This document shows positions 38,185 through 49,335 of a DNA stretch of 64,000 bases, piece after piece. The notes under the pieces were generated by a model that ran no database searches, was not told where the DNA came from, and saw nothing but the letters and a program-made list of their open reading frames with translations. Where the stretch lies: the NCBI GenBank assembly GCA_903813345.2, contig CAIIXF020000005.1, forward strand, positions 42,387,394 to 42,451,393, written 5' to 3'. Numbering within the stretch: position 1 is the stretch's first letter; each line of letters begins with the position of its first letter. Made by a program: the position numbers and the translations under genes. Source of the stretch: Owenia fusiformis (lineage: Eukaryota; Annelida; Polychaeta; Sabellida; Oweniidae).

Positions 38185-38305
38185 GTCTATTGAATATGGC
38201 CCTTTCTTCTTGAATCACAGAATATCATTGAATCTTATATTGTTTACTGTATTTTTTTTTTTTTTAACTTTGACATCACTAATTTGGTATATTTTATCTA
38301 TTTAG

Positions 38306-38395
38306 AAGATATCAGTCGGAAAATTGAAGATGATATTGAGGCTGCTCCATGTGATATTAAAGAGAAGCTACTTCCAGCATGGAAAAATTGGGTAT
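38306..38395 (+). CDS. acidic helical linker exon of the accessory gene
   Basis: The acceptor CTATTTAG opens a frame reading a charged, helix-prone segment with several Asp/Glu residues and ending near WKNW. The canonical donor GTATGT (38392) leaves phase 0, which meets a stop in the following exon. The overlapping donor GTATGA (38396) gives phase 1, which matches all other junctions. Confidence 0.6.
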
Positions 38396-38637
38396 GTATG
38401 AGGCAATTATTAGTAAAACATTCTTTGAACTGAACCAAAAACTTTGTGCCAAAATAAATTGATCTGAGACTTTTCAGGGGGTTTTTCAACTTGAAATAAG
38501 TATTTTCGTAAGGAGCAGTTTCCACTTCCTTCATATCATTCCAACTTGTTATTTTATTTTGGCAGGGTGTTTATCTTGATTTGCCAAGTCATTTAATGTA
38601 AGTTTAATAGATTGATTTGAGTGTTCAATCATTTTCA

Positions 38638-39328
38638 GGTTTACTGGTGCCCATAGATGAAGCGAATGACACAAGGACAGATGGACCAAATGAACAAAAC
38701 AACATGGGGACACAAGGACAGATGGATCGAATGACACAAGGACAGGTGGACCAAATGAACAAAACAACATGGGGACACAAGGACAGATGGATCGAATGAC
38801 ACAAGGACAGGTGGACCAAATGAACAAAACAACATGGGGACACAAGGACAGATGGATCGAATGACACAAGGACAGGTGGACCAAATGAACCTAACAGAAT
38901 GGGGACAGACAGACAGATTGACACAAGGACAGATGGACTGAATGATAATGGGACAGATTGAGAGAGTGACACAAATGGACCGAATGAACAAAACAGCATA
39001 GGGACTAATGGGAAGAATGACATGGGTACAGTTCGAGAGAACAACATAGGGTCAGGCGAAGAGAATGACATTGAGACAGATGCACAAATGAACATTGGAA
39101 GGGGAGGACAGAATGACATGGGAGAAGATGGCCAAAGTTATACTGGGCCAGTAATACAGAACAACAGGGGTACAGCAGAACAGAACAACATGGAGATAGA
39201 CAAAGTGAATGAGTTGGAGACAGATGGACAGAACAAAAAGCAGAATGAGATCTCAAATTTGAGAACAAACACACGAATTAAACGGGAATACACCATTTAT
39301 GGGAGTTCAGACACACAGTGGTATGAAG
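38638..39328 (+). CDS. repeat-containing exon of the accessory gene (broken frame)
   Basis: The acceptor ATCATTTTCAG and donor GTAAGT (39329) bound this exon. The frame that is open at both ends encodes degenerate units of about 14 residues (42 bp) of the form NDTRTDGPNEQNNMG. In the middle three exact-length 65-bp units (38709-38903) force frame changes and bring in a stop at 38797-38799; a TGA at 38959-38961 adds another break. From 38971 to the end the frame is open and becomes Glu/Asp/Gln/Asn-rich before the Tudor-like part begins. Confidence 0.65.
38709..38903 (+). repeat. coding-region VNTR, three 65-bp units
   Basis: Three nearly identical 65-bp copies, with GACACAAGGACAGATGG at 38709, 38774 and 38839. 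They are embedded among older 42-bp coding units. A period of 65 is not divisible by three, so each copy shifts frame. Confidence 0.9.
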
Positions 39329-39764
39329 GTAAGTGGAAAAGGTTGTCAAGAGACTCAAGATTGATAATATTTCTATCCTTTATATTGCAAAAAGTCTGAC
39401 AGGATATACAGCCTGATTTCATTCTTCCATCGATGTTCGAAATGAGTATTGGCCACAAATTTTATATCACTAGCCTTGTTCTGACTTTATATTTGATGAG
39501 ATTTGAGTTTCAACCTTTGGTTGTCCTTCAGTCACAATCAAAATGTCAAAAAAAAAATTTTCAAATTGATTTTTGGATCCAAATTAAATCTTCCTAAACA
39601 CAAAGTACCTACTGAGGTCTGAAAAAGTAAAATCATCAAGGTCAAAAGTTGAGGTTATCAAACTTGATCACAAACATTGTCAGCAACATATTGGAGGTCA
39701 AAAAGGTATTTTTAACTTGCCCAAATGTTTTTTCAATATCTGTATCACTTTTGAAACCATTCAC

Positions 39765-40740
39765 AGGTGGTGACATTTTGTCATGTTAATGCCTTGTTTT
39801 CCATTTTCTTGTTAAAACTCTTTAAATGTCGTAAAGCCGTATTTTGCTTTAAGTAAGCAACACTTGCAACTTGCAAGTAGAAATATGTATGATGAGATAT
39901 GATATAGTAGCAGTGGCTTTATTCGTATTATGTTTCTATTTCCAGGCACAATAACCACACGGAAAAAGAAGTGCATAATTGGATTGGATAATGGTGACGA
40001 GACATCAATGACCCTCAAACACGCAAATTATTGCCTAAAGCAAAATAATTTGGTTATAATAGACTGACTACAATAACTGCCAGATTCTAACTTTTTGCAT
40101 ATAAATGCCTTGTATAATATAAGTTCATTGCAAAATACAATGGTGGTGAAATAAGCATGGAAATACAAGAATAGCATTTGAACAACTTAAGAACTTCAGC
40201 CAGTGACTTTTTGCTTGTAAATGCCTTGTATATTACTGTAAGTTTATTAGTATTGTAAATATTGTATAATATATTGATGGTGAAATAAGCCTACAAATGT
40301 AAGAATAGCATTTTTACAACTTTCTAACAATTACCAGACTTTTTTCTGAAAATGATTTTTTTAAATTGAAACCAGGTACTGACATTTTGTCATGTTAATG
40401 CCTTGTTACAACTTCGTAGCAATTACCAGATGATGACTTTTTGTATGAAAATGCCTTGTTAATTATTGTTCAAGTTGTATTGTTCTTCAAAATTATTAAG
40501 GTGTTCTAAGAAGTTCAGATCTGACCTTAGATGGGAGATTTGATATTCAATGACCTCAAGTTCAAATAAGTCCTTGATTCAAATTCACCAAATTTTTTCT
40601 CAGAAGTTTTTTACTTAGATTAGATATTTCACCTTGGTTGAAGTTTTTGGATCCATTTTTTTAAAAGTTGAAACCAAGTGCTGACATTTTGTCATTTTGA
40701 CAATTGCCAGATGATGACTTTTTGTATGTAAATTATAATG
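39765..40740 (+). repeat. interspersed TGACATTTTG..TTAATGCCTTGT motif cluster
   Basis: At least five degenerate copies of a motif of about 40 bp (CCAG-TGACATTTTGTCATG-TTAATGCCTTGT) lie in the last intron and 3' flank of the accessory gene, near 39767, 40083, 40205, 40378 and 40432. Single copies also occur at 33389 (plus) and about 49997-50025 (minus). Confidence 0.6.
39946..40067 (+). CDS. last exon of the accessory gene, Tudor-like C-terminus
   Basis: A clean acceptor (TTTCTATTTCCAG) joins in phase 1 to 39328. The join completes WYEG-T-I and continues through a basic strand to GLDNGDE, ending with stop TGA at 40065-40067. The W-Y-x-G, then hydrophobic strand, then D-x-G-D pattern resembles Tudor/Agenet-type barrels that bind methylated tails. 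Family assignment is from the pattern only. Confidence 0.65.
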
Positions 40741-41267
40741 ATGCATATGTTTATTGTACAATGTATTAGTCTTGAAATAGGCTCTGTATACAAATACAAG
40801 TATAGCATTTTGTATTTCCCATTTGTTGTAAAACTAAATGTCAAAAATAAACTAGATATGAGATATACATATTTGCAATTGGTTCTTTATTATTATTATT
40901 GGGAGTTTGATATTCATCATACAGATATTTATACTAATATCTCCAAAATGTTGCAATTCATAATTGTGGATCAAAATCGCATATGCCCATCTTTAGGATT
41001 GAGGACTATTGTCTAATTGTAGACATAAAAACTTACAAACGCTTATATGAAAAACAACTTGCATCAGTATTGCTTTGAAGTTTCATCAACCCCATACATC
41101 TTCATTTAACCTTTTTAAAACTTTGACATAAGAAATGAAAAATGGCCGAAATGAATAGCTAGGCCTTTAAAATTTGACGATTTGCATCATAATTTATGTA
41201 TTGAATAATCTTACAATATTTGTGAAATGTTTCTCATTGAAACCGACCACATGATCTATGGTTATTC

Positions 41268-41439
41268 CCGGTGTAAAAGGGTAGAAGGTCCTATTAATTT
41301 ATGGTCCTACTCTCCATTGATTTATATGGTGACCTCTTTGTGCTCTTTCCCTTATTATCTTATACACAATCAGGGCCAGTAACGGCCTTTAAAAGGGGGG
41401 ACCATAATCCCTGGGGGACCATAATTTCTTTCACACCGG
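41268..41439. mobile_element. 172-bp CCGGTGTAAAAG MITE (copy 2, inverted relative to copy 1)
   Basis: Same length and termini as 5410-5581 but reversed. The block CTGGGGGACCATAATTTCTT marks the shared interior. Its right TIR has decayed to CTTTCACACCGG. Confidence 0.8.
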
Positions 41440-41555
41440 TCATCTGCAATATCCACTTACAGTCTCGTTTTCAACCGAATACACCATGAAGTCAAGTATG
41501 GTAGGCTATGTACCACGCTAAAAGAAGGTTCTGATGTATAGCGTATTGCAGGTAC

Positions 41556-41989
41556 AGGGTGGTAAAAAAATTGGAAGCCCTGCCACTATTTTCATCATAT
41601 GTCACCATTGCGCTGTAGGCAAACATGCTCAAGTAATTCAAAATGTCCTTATCTCGGGTTACTTTCCTTTTACCTGTAGGGATATACCGAAGACAAAGTG
41701 TACAAGAATGGCCTCATCGGAACAATTGCAGACCTTAAAAGGGAGATTATCTGTGTCATTCAGGCCATAGGCTCTAAGGAATAAAGTCGGGTCATTGACC
41801 ACGTGTAGAGGTTTGCATGCAGCATGTTCAAAGTTCTGTTATATTGTGACTATTAGGCTGATGGTCATGTAATATGCTAGGGTAGTTGGAAATGGAATGT
41901 TGTACAAAGGTGTAAAATATCAGGTAGTAATTTTCTATAATGACAAAGATATGAGGAAGACGCATGGTTTCCGTTTTTTGACCACCCTG
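41556..41989. mobile_element. mariner-like MITE, 434 bp
   Basis: CAGGGTGGTAAAAAAA at the left is mirrored by TTTTTTGACCACCCTG at the right, with TA on both sides (41554-41555, 41990-41991). No transposase is present. Confidence 0.78.
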
Positions 41990-42113
41990 TAACGGTATAT
42001 TAGATTACGTTTTCTCCTGACTAGCCAAGATACAGCTTTACCCCATGTAAGATATTGCCATTTTTCATCCTAAGAAGTCACACGTGTAAGATGAAAAAAA
42101 CTTTCTTGTACTC

Positions 42114-42231
42114 GTACCTGTGCAAAATCGTCCATTCTTGAGGCGCTTTGATAATGTTTCTTTAACTCGTCTGCGACTCGATAAAGAAGAATCATCAAAG
42201 CTCATCAAGAATGGATGATCTTGCACTGGTA
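42114..42231. mobile_element. hairpin MITE, about 118 bp
   Basis: Arms TGTGCAAAATCGTCCATTCT and AGAATGGATGATCTTGCACT pair over about 50 bp each. No ORF. Confidence 0.7.
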
Positions 42232-43066
42232 CTCATATAAGAACCTTTATATTCCAGTCATAGAAGTGACAAACGTTAGTGTTCATTCATGCTGTTGTTG
42301 CAGCTCTTTCATGTAACACAACTGTAATACATGTTACCGTTAACTACAATATAAGGCCAAATAACTCTCCGACAATGGACAAGAAATCCATTTAAAATAT
42401 ATTTAAAAAGCATCGCCACAAAAAATCCATTTTAAATATACAATGCTTGTATCTGGAAAGATATGCAACCGTTTCGTATATTCCCTGAGTAAAGTGAGAG
42501 ACAAACCAATGGGCAGGATGGATGGAAAAACACAAAAACGGAAATTATTAGGAAACTTTCAACTGTTGGATTACACATTTGTCTTTTGTTCAGCTAAGCA
42601 TGACGAAATTTATAAAAAAAAACTTCATATTTGCTGATCATGTATACGAAATCATTGAATTTTAGACAGTCTAAAGGTAAATCGATACTCAGCCCTATGG
42701 TGAGAACACACTCTAAAAGTGCTGATCCTAGTTCTTTTATCATATTAATTTCCAGGGAAAATGTATATCATGCTTTTCTGAGCGTCTCAAATTTCGCGCA
42801 TTTATTAATCATCTGAAACGCTCATGTAGGTCCTCCAAGACTTTTACCCCATCTGTATTTATCGATAATGTCCCCAATTTAGGTATGGTGGCGTGCACAC
42901 CCCTGAAGTATAGAACGTCTGATATGTATATTTATATGGTAGTGTTCATATATGATATGATGCTGTGGTGTTTGATTCCCAGGAAGCATCTTTTCAAGAC
43001 CATGGTGATTTGAGACTTCATACTTTCCAATAATGTCGAGATACACATCCCTTAAGTTTTTTTATA

Positions 43067-43568
43067 CAGTAAAACCTGTTTAATCCGAACGCCATTGGGA
43101 CCGGCTAAAAGCGTTCATATTAGGAGGTGTTCACATTTCAAGGTTTTTGCATTCGCAATATTCCGGATTCTGAGGAAATGTGAACACATTCTCGATATAT
43201 ATTTATAGTTCTTCTGACCACATAGCTTTCAATGGCATTCCTGAAATTTGAAAATTCGATTCAAATGTATCTAGTCATGCTTGAAAGCCCCATTATAATT
43301 GACACCATTCTAGATTTTTTCCAAAGTTTTGATATCATGACAAAATTTGAGCAATTTTGTATGAAACATCAGAAATTTTATGAAAAGTGTTCAGATTAGA
43401 CAAGTGAATTTTTCAAATATGACTGTTCATTGTTCAAATTGGGAGGTGTTCACATTATAAGTTTTTTTTAACATGGGCGTCAATGGGAGGAAAAAATTGA
43501 ACCGAAAAAAGTGTTCAGATTGGGAGGTGTTCGGATTAGCCAGGTGTTCAGATATAGAGGTTCTACTG
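43067..43568. mobile_element. pogo/Tigger-like MITE, 502 bp
   Basis: Left end TA + CAGTAAAACCTGTTTAATCC, right end GGTTCTACTG + TA, with GGTGTTCGGATTA just inside the right end. The word GGAGGTGTTCACAT recurs inside. TIR style and TA duplication fit pogo/Tigger. Confidence 0.78.
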
Positions 43569-44310
43569 TATTTTACATTTTGTAAACTTTCATCTACTGA
43601 TGATATAGTCTCTTGAAAATTCTCTTCCTTTTAACATGGGAAATCCTCACTTCAGCAAATCCTGGTGTCATTTATTTATGGTGAGCACTGTACACAATCT
43701 TCATCAAGCCTCAACTAGACACAATACTTCTCTCTTTCTCTCCAAGCCATACATGTTCACAATAGTCCTCACTGAGCCTCAACTAAACAATACTTCTCTC
43801 CAAGCCTTCCCTGTGCACAATACTCCTCAATGAGCCTCATAGTAATGCATAGTTATTCATGGGATCTGGTTTATTATACTTTCATGGATTTTCCTTCTTT
43901 CAAAGTGCATACGCCTCATTCAATAAACTAGAAGAATTACATGGGTATCCTTATAACATTTTCTTCATTACATGCTGATAAATATGAAATAAAGATTAAA
44001 TTATAGATAAACAGAACTACAAAGTTCAATTAATTCGAAACCATTTATTTCAATAATATACTTGTACATGCAGAGCCCAAAACCTTTGGAACTTCATCAT
44101 CATTCATAAGATATAAGATGACCCATCAAGTAGATACGAAACATGGGAAATGCCAGCACATTTTCAATTGATTCCCTAAAAGAAATCTGCCAGGCTGGCT
44201 ACTCAAAGTGGATATTATGAACATAGTTTACCATAATTTAAACAATTATATATTCTCCAAATATATGAACTCCAAAAAGACAAGTGAAATAATTTGTTGC
44301 CTTATTGGTA

Positions 44311-44663
44311 CAGGGTGAGCCAAAAAAGGTAACCCATCCAAATGTATGTTTATTAACTCAGTCATTCAGCATGGGTTTAAAATCATATTTGGCACAATTA
44401 AACCTTGTTCAATGTACTTTCATTCTACTAAGTGTCATTGATTTATCCCTGATAGCCACAATTCATGGCCATTTACAAAACATACTCAAAATGCCAAAAT
44501 GTGCCTCACTGACTGGACATAAATCCTACCAGATTTTTATCTGTAGGCCTATTTTTTACACTTACAACACTTATAACATTGAAACAAGAGATTACAACAC
44601 TAAACCCATGCAGGATGACTGAGTAATTAAGATTTGATATGGTTACTTTTTTGGCTCACCCTG
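44311..44663. mobile_element. mariner-like MITE, 353 bp
   Basis: CAGGGTGAGCCAAAAAAGGT at the left and the inverted TTTTTTGGCTCACCCTG at the right are near perfect, with TA at 44309-44310 and 44664-44665. Confidence 0.88.
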
Positions 44664-44822
44664 TATATAACTGACAGGGAGAGCTATCATTTCTTGACCC
44701 TAAATTTGGATTACCAGAACTCTTGAAATAACTCAAGCAGGTATTCAAAGTGTCATTGAACAAAATTTCAAATTTTTTGACATGCAGTTATATAAGTGCA
44801 TGTCATTCATATGCTCTATGAT

Positions 44823-44992
44823 ACAGTAGCAGTGGAATCTGTAAAGTAGGACACCTATAATAAAAAGTAGAACATCTATACTAGTGGAACACTTGACCAA
44901 GACCAATTGAGTTAATGTTAAATGAACCTTCATAAGTACAACCTCCAATGAGGGACACTTTTTAGATGTACTGAAGGTGTTCAACTTATTAC
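44823..44992. mobile_element. possible pogo-like MITE remnant
   Basis: TACAGTAGCAG at the left and TTACTGT at the right, with GGACACCT/AGGTGTTC words inside. Weak. Confidence 0.4.
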
Positions 44993-45321
44993 TGTTTTAT
45001 TCTTCACTGAAAATACATAGTAGGGAGTTTAAGCTTGCATATAAAATCCAAATGCAAACCTCAATGTATGACCCATCACCCATACAAACGCATCATTTAA
45101 ATAACTTCAATACACCTCTAGGTTGTGAAAAAAACAATGCAAGCTTAAACTCCCTATTAACAGGTTGAAAGTAACATAGATTTTATAAATAGAATACTGT
45201 GGATGTGAATGGAATTTCAACAAAATCCATTTCATTGATACAAATGAAGTTGATATTGGAGAATGATATTGGAAAATTTCAAGATTTGGCCTTTTCAATT
45301 TTTGACCTCTCAATTTGTAAT

Positions 45322-45688
45322 GAATGCTTGGGTTAATTTGGGCCCGCTTTGATTTGGCAGAATAGACCAAAAACACCAATTTACATCTTCGCCAAAATTT
45401 AGAAAGGATCTCTGGGAAATTGATTTGGTGTGTTTAAGTCAGTTTTAACAAATCTAAAAAGGATAAAAGTGATAATAAGAAAATGCCACTTCTAAATTGG
45501 CTCAGGGGAACTGCTTAAAATATAGTAGTTGAATTGTAGGAATGGGTGTAACAATTTATATTTTGTTCCAGTGTATATGGGAGTTGTGGTGTCAGAGCAT
45601 GTTCAAGCCCCAGTGTCCGCCAAATTAAATAGCCAAAAAAGTGGCAAAATCGCCAAATGAAGTAGCGCCAAATGAACCCAATCTACAG
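45322..45688. mobile_element. CTGTAGATTGGG MITE family, diverged copy 1
   Basis: Diverged relative of 47047-47477: TTGGGTTAATTTGG at the left, CGCCAAAT..AACCCAATCTACAG at the right, followed by TA. Confidence 0.7.
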
Positions 45689-45876
45689 TACGCCACAAGA
45701 AATAATGAAGTATAGGCTATAGAAAACTTAGAGAAACTTCAAAAACTTAGATTTCACCTGGATTGTTTGAGTTAGTTTTAGACATTAAAGTTTCGATACT
45801 TTTTAATTTACATTAATATTATGATCCTTTCACTGACTCATCATTTAATGATGTATCACTTTTTATAGAACAAAGT

Positions 45877-46407
45877 TCAGACAATATTAAATTGTGTATT
45901 GTTTTCTTGTCCCATTCTTTCCTCTTGGTCTGATTCTATGTCTCCCAAGTCTGACAATTCAGAATCATCATCACTCTCCGAGGTGTTGTCAACAATTGCT
46001 TCATCAAGCATAGGCCTCATCATTAAAGAAAGGTAAACCCACCAATCCTTTCATATATGTAGCATCGTTGATATTGTTTACATCCATTTCCATTCCTACA
46101 TTTCCATTTGTATCTTTAGACTTGTAATATAATAGAAATTGTTTCATTTCTTTTTTAAGGAGGACCTCTCCCTCTTTAAGTCTTTCAAGTGATTCTTTCT
46201 TATTAACGAGGTCTCTTTTCTTCCCCAGAGTAATGTCCGACCTCCATGGGAAATCAGCTTTCAGAATACATCCCATTTCGGTTGAATTTATTTGTACTTC
46301 ATTTTCTATATCTTGTGCGGTTATGTTGTATATTTCCACTGCATTCTCAATTGCTTTCTTTGTCATTTGGTTGGCCCTTCTCAGCTTGTGGCGTTCCTTA
46401 CTTGTCT
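45877..46407 (-). CDS. KDZ-like gene, last exon with coiled coil and acidic tail
   Basis: The acceptor TTTTTCAG precedes a frame encoding a long charged helix (ETSKERHKLRRANQ ... YNITAQDIENE), then DFPWRSD and a second helix ending FLLYY. This arrangement is typical of the C-terminal region of KDZ proteins. That frame stops at 46004-46006. The +1 frame is then open and strongly acidic (TSESDDDSELSDLGDIESDQ) to TGA at 45877-45879. The composition change suggests one indel at about 46030-46050, not a true end. Confidence 0.7.
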
Positions 46408-46715
46408 CTGAAAAATTCAAACAACCAAGTTCCTGAATATGTTAATCTTGTATTGATGGGATATCATACATTGTAATGTCTAAAACTAACCATTATTGCA
46501 GTATTAATGCTCATCCCCTAATAAGCGCCCACCCCACTTTCAAGGCTTAGATGCAAATCCACTGTACCTATTTCCAAAAAACATAATCACATTATACTAG
46601 AATGATACTATTGTGATTGTTCAGAGGGAACAAATGTTTCACTTTGTAATTACTAGGAAAGCAAATCATATAAATATAAATAAAGAACATATAAATAAAT
46701 CATAAGATAGCTTAC

Positions 46716-46835
46716 CGGTAACTATTCTTGTAATAGGGTCTGGTTGTCCATTGTTTAAAGCATTGAAAACATCTTCTTGTTTTCTCAGCTTAAAATATTC
46801 TAACTCGGGAGAAACACCATTTCTATTTGTAGAAT
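46716..46835 (-). CDS. KDZ-like gene, penultimate exon
   Basis: This 120-bp exon has acceptor CCTTTTCCAG and donor GTAAGC, phase 1 at both ends. It encodes a charged helical segment (SPELEYFKLRKQEDVFKAL and onward) and joins in frame with the last exon. Confidence 0.65.
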
Positions 46836-47046
46836 CTGGAAAAGGTGAAAAATGATATAAAACTACAAATCAGCAACTCCACAGAGTAGCAAATCCCAAT
46901 GAACACTGCATACATGAATCTGTAAATGGCTCAATGTAATATTTAAAATCTATTCTAACCTTTATTAAATTGGCAGATATTCCATTTAGGAGTTTCAAAG
47001 GCACAAATGATAGACATTAGAATGTTTGAGATCTAATAGAGTATTA

Positions 47047-47477
47047 CTGTAGATTGGGTTAATTTGGCGCCCGCTTTAATTTGGCGAATTTGGCGAAAAT
47101 GAAAAATTCGCCAATTTAAATCTTCGCCAAAATTTAGAATGAATCCCCGGGAATTATCTAGGGTATTTTGTCCAGTGTTTTAGGTCACTTCCGGTTTAGC
47201 TTTTTCCAAAAATATGAAAAAATGTCTCTCATAAATTGGCTCAGAACTGGTCAGTCACTCATTAATACTCAGGGAAAAACGCAGTATGGTAGCAGCATAG
47301 ATCGAGGTACAAAATGTAAAGGATGATCTCACAAAAATGTACAAACGTGGTGAATATCGCCAGTGGTCCTTAAAAATTTTTTTTTCTTTTTGCAATCCAA
47401 CAAATTAAATAGCCGCCAATATGCCAAAAATGGCAAAATCGCCTAATTAAGTATCGCCAAATTAACCCAATCTACAG
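47047..47477. mobile_element. CTGTAGATTGGG MITE family, copy 2 (431 bp)
   Basis: TIR CTGTAGATTGGGTTAATTTG with its inverse at the right, TA on both sides. TTTGGCG/CGCCAAA words occur at least eight times near the ends. It lies in an intron of the KDZ-like gene. Confidence 0.88.
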
Positions 47478-47551
47478 TATGTAATCTTAATTTGAAAATG
47501 ACCAAAAAGGCCAAAAATTGCTAGCAAAGGATTGTTTCCTGCATATACATC

Positions 47552-47725
47552 CAGGGGTTCCACTAGAATTTTTCACAGCAGACTAAGTAAATGAAAACAG
47601 CAGGCAATATTAATGGAAATCATAAATTCAACATGGAAAAGTTGAAAAGTCCCTCAAAACAATGGGCGATTATATGAAAACAACTGCTGAAAATCGCTTG
47701 TTGCCTGCTGCTAACGAAGTCCCTG
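47552..47725. mobile_element. 174-bp MITE with TACATC target duplication
   Basis: CAGGGGTTCCACTAG at the left and AACGAAGTCCCTG at the right, flanked by TACATC (47546-47551, 47726-47731). CAGCAG/CTGCTG words lie inside. Possibly hAT-like. Confidence 0.65.
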
Positions 47726-48045
47726 TACATCTATTCCTGGTTTTCTATACATTTGAAAAATATGACAAATAAAGGATTAACACAGGGAACTCTGAACTCT
47801 AGCTCAAATTATTACAATGTAAAGTTAAACCCATCTGAGTGGACACATCTCTCAAGTGAACACCTGTATCTAGTTAACACCCTTCCTCTCCCCACATACT
47901 CTACTGACTTTTGTAGAAATTATCCTCTCTGGAGTGAACAACTACAAACCCTGAACGTTTTCTCAGTAAAAAAATGTTCAATATACACAGGTTTTACTGT
48001 AGTTGATAATGTGCAGTTCTTTCTGTTTCAAACATATTCCATGTA

Positions 48046-48356
48046 CAGGGTGATCCTGATGTAACTTCAAAGATATTGCATTTCCATACTGAATCTCAAA
48101 CAAAACTAAGTGTATACAAAATATAGAGTCTATTTTTGATTGGTTGATTTTGAAAGATTATTCTAATTTATTCAGCCTATCAAGTCGAGAGTTTTATTTA
48201 CCCCATATGACATCACGATGGGTTAACATGGTAACCATGAAACGAATCACATTGTTAACTAAGAAATTTTTGTGGAAAATCTGTTTTAAGTTTCAAGATG
48301 ACTGGCAAGTAGAATTGAATTGACAAAACCTTTGAAGTTACATCTGGATCAATTTA
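48046..48356. mobile_element. mariner-like MITE, 311 bp
   Basis: CAGGGTGATCCTGATGTAAC at the left matches the inverse TTGAAGTTACATCTGGATCA near the right, with TA flanks. The last few right-end bases have diverged. Confidence 0.78.
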
Positions 48357-48371
48357 TATAAAGATACCTTC

Positions 48372-48545
48372 CTATATCTTCGAGTTAAATACTCCAGGAG
48401 CGACTTCACTTTCTTCGTTCCCCAAAATGAAACGAGACGTGTGATCACCTCCTCTCTTCCTATAAAAGTGAGGCAAAGAAATGTGTAAATCATTTGTTTT
48501 ACGTTTTCTTCTGACTGTACCTGCCGACAAACGGTATGGAGGCAT
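48372..48545 (-). CDS. 57-codon ORF or alternative exon, unknown
   Basis: An uninterrupted frame starts with ATG (complement of 48543-48545) and contains a basic RRKRK stretch. A TTTTATAG acceptor inside it also opens a second frame (REEVITRL...), ending at a GTATCT donor near 48367, so this may be an alternative exon of the KDZ-like gene. I cannot choose between these, and it may be a relic. Confidence 0.25.
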   Translation of the reverse strand: MPPYRLSAGTVRRKRKTNDLHISLPHFYRKRGGDHTSRFILGNEESEVAPGVFNSKI

Positions 48546-48636
48546 TCTTTATTGATAATTTGTTTGAAAATGTATAATTTACTATTACTTAGTTATTGAC
48601 TTCAACTGTTTGAATATAGTTAACAATTTTACTCAC

Positions 48637-48718
48637 TAGCACAACCCATGTATTTGGAGGGCTTGCAAGCATTGGATGTTGTCCAAGCACCCTTCTTCCA
48701 ATCACCACCCCACATTAT
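48637..48718 (-). CDS. KDZ-like gene, small Trp/Cys exon
   Basis: This 82-bp exon has a TATTTTCAG acceptor and GTGAGT donor. It encodes IMWGGDWKKGAWTTSNACK and onward. Phase 0 in and phase 1 out lets it join 46835-46716 in frame. I recognise no motif in it. Confidence 0.5.
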
Positions 48719-48746
48719 CTGAAAATACATATGTTCAGTTTTGTAA

Positions 48747-48826
48747 CTGGATGATCAGGAGCTTGATATAGCAAAATACATACTGCCGATAGGAATTTTG
48801 CCCACCTCCAGCTCATGATCATCCAG
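48747..48826. mobile_element. small hairpin MITE, about 80 bp
   Basis: CTGGATGATCAGGAGCT and AGCTCATGATCATCCAG form the two arms. It sits between the signature exon and the next exon of the KDZ-like gene, where the catalytic second half would be expected. Confidence 0.65.
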
Positions 48827-49124
48827 TATTTGTTTTTTATGCACTTCTCAATCAAGATACTGAGTGTACATCTTTTAAGAATTTCTGGTTTTCTTAAAAC
48901 TCAAGATGGCGTCCTATACACCAAACAAAAACAAAAAACGTTGTACCAGGAATTTTCTTTTTCATTTAATATAGTTTTTGTATATACTGTATATGTTATG
49001 CTTTGCTGTATATTCCATATCATTGAAGCTAATAATAAAAAGGTATTCTCAGTATTCAAAAAAGGAACACTTATATACCAAGAATATATAAGACTATATA
49101 TTGTAGTTAAATACTTTTTCTTAC

Positions 49125-49335
49125 CTGGCATGTAGAAGAATGGCCTTTGGCCATAGGAGTGCATACAGTGTGCATAAGCGAATATCTCCCCTTGGAACAT
49201 GTTTAGAAGTTTAGGAGGTATAACATGTCTGCATGTAGAGCCAAATACACCAGTTTGGTCAAGACGTGCCATCCTATGCGAGCTCTCTTTAGCAGCTTTC
49301 CAGTGGCTTTGTCCACAAACATCAACTTCTGAGTT
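49125..49335 (-). CDS. KDZ-like signature exon (CRH motif)
   Basis: The most diagnostic piece. It encodes VCGQSHWKAAKESS, MARLDQTGVFGSTCRH and then IPPKLLNMFQGE, the conserved KDZ pattern. It ends RPFFYMPG at a strong GTAAG donor. Acceptor and donor are both good, but the meaningful frame enters in phase 0 and leaves in phase 1, whereas neighbouring exons expect 2 and 0. Undetected small exons or indels must lie on both sides. Confidence 0.82.

Larger units (their letters stand above)
31816..40067 (+). pseudogene. zinc-finger / Tudor-like accessory gene of the giant transposon (decayed)
   Basis: Inferred seven-exon model: 31816-31829, 35064-35125, 36385-36474, 37677-37763, 38306-38395, 38638-39328 and 39946-40067. 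Intron phases join as 2, then 1 throughout. Only the fifth exon needs a weaker donor (GTATGA at 38396) instead of GTATGT at 38392. The product would have a basic KKRKRDR stretch, two C2H2 fingers, an acidic linker, a repeat region rich in N, G, T, D and Q, and a Tudor-like C-terminus (WYEG then GLDNGDE). It looks like a nuclear DNA/chromatin-binding protein; the function is inferred. Lesions: TAA at 35113-35115, a 65-bp repeat expansion that shifts frame and gives a stop at 38797-38799, and TGA at 38959-38961. Large intron insertions (33507-34633, 35202-36257) separate the exons. The tiny first exon is the least certain part. Confidence 0.6.
40741..45876. other. intergenic space between the two convergent transposon genes
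   Basis: It holds no credible coding exon. It is filled with nested MITEs, listed separately, between AT-rich spacers. The open frames at 40738-41016, 42443-42816, 43636-43833 and 44745-45379 show no features. Confidence 0.5.

Noticed and set aside
38549-39274. Minus-strand Cys/Ser/Pro-rich ORFs
   Set aside because: They are the antisense of the repeat exon of the accessory gene and arise from the VNTR.
47726-48003. Additional pogo-like MITE
   Set aside because: Only one terminus (ACAGGTTTTACTGTAG near 47988-48003) is visible; no matching left end was found.
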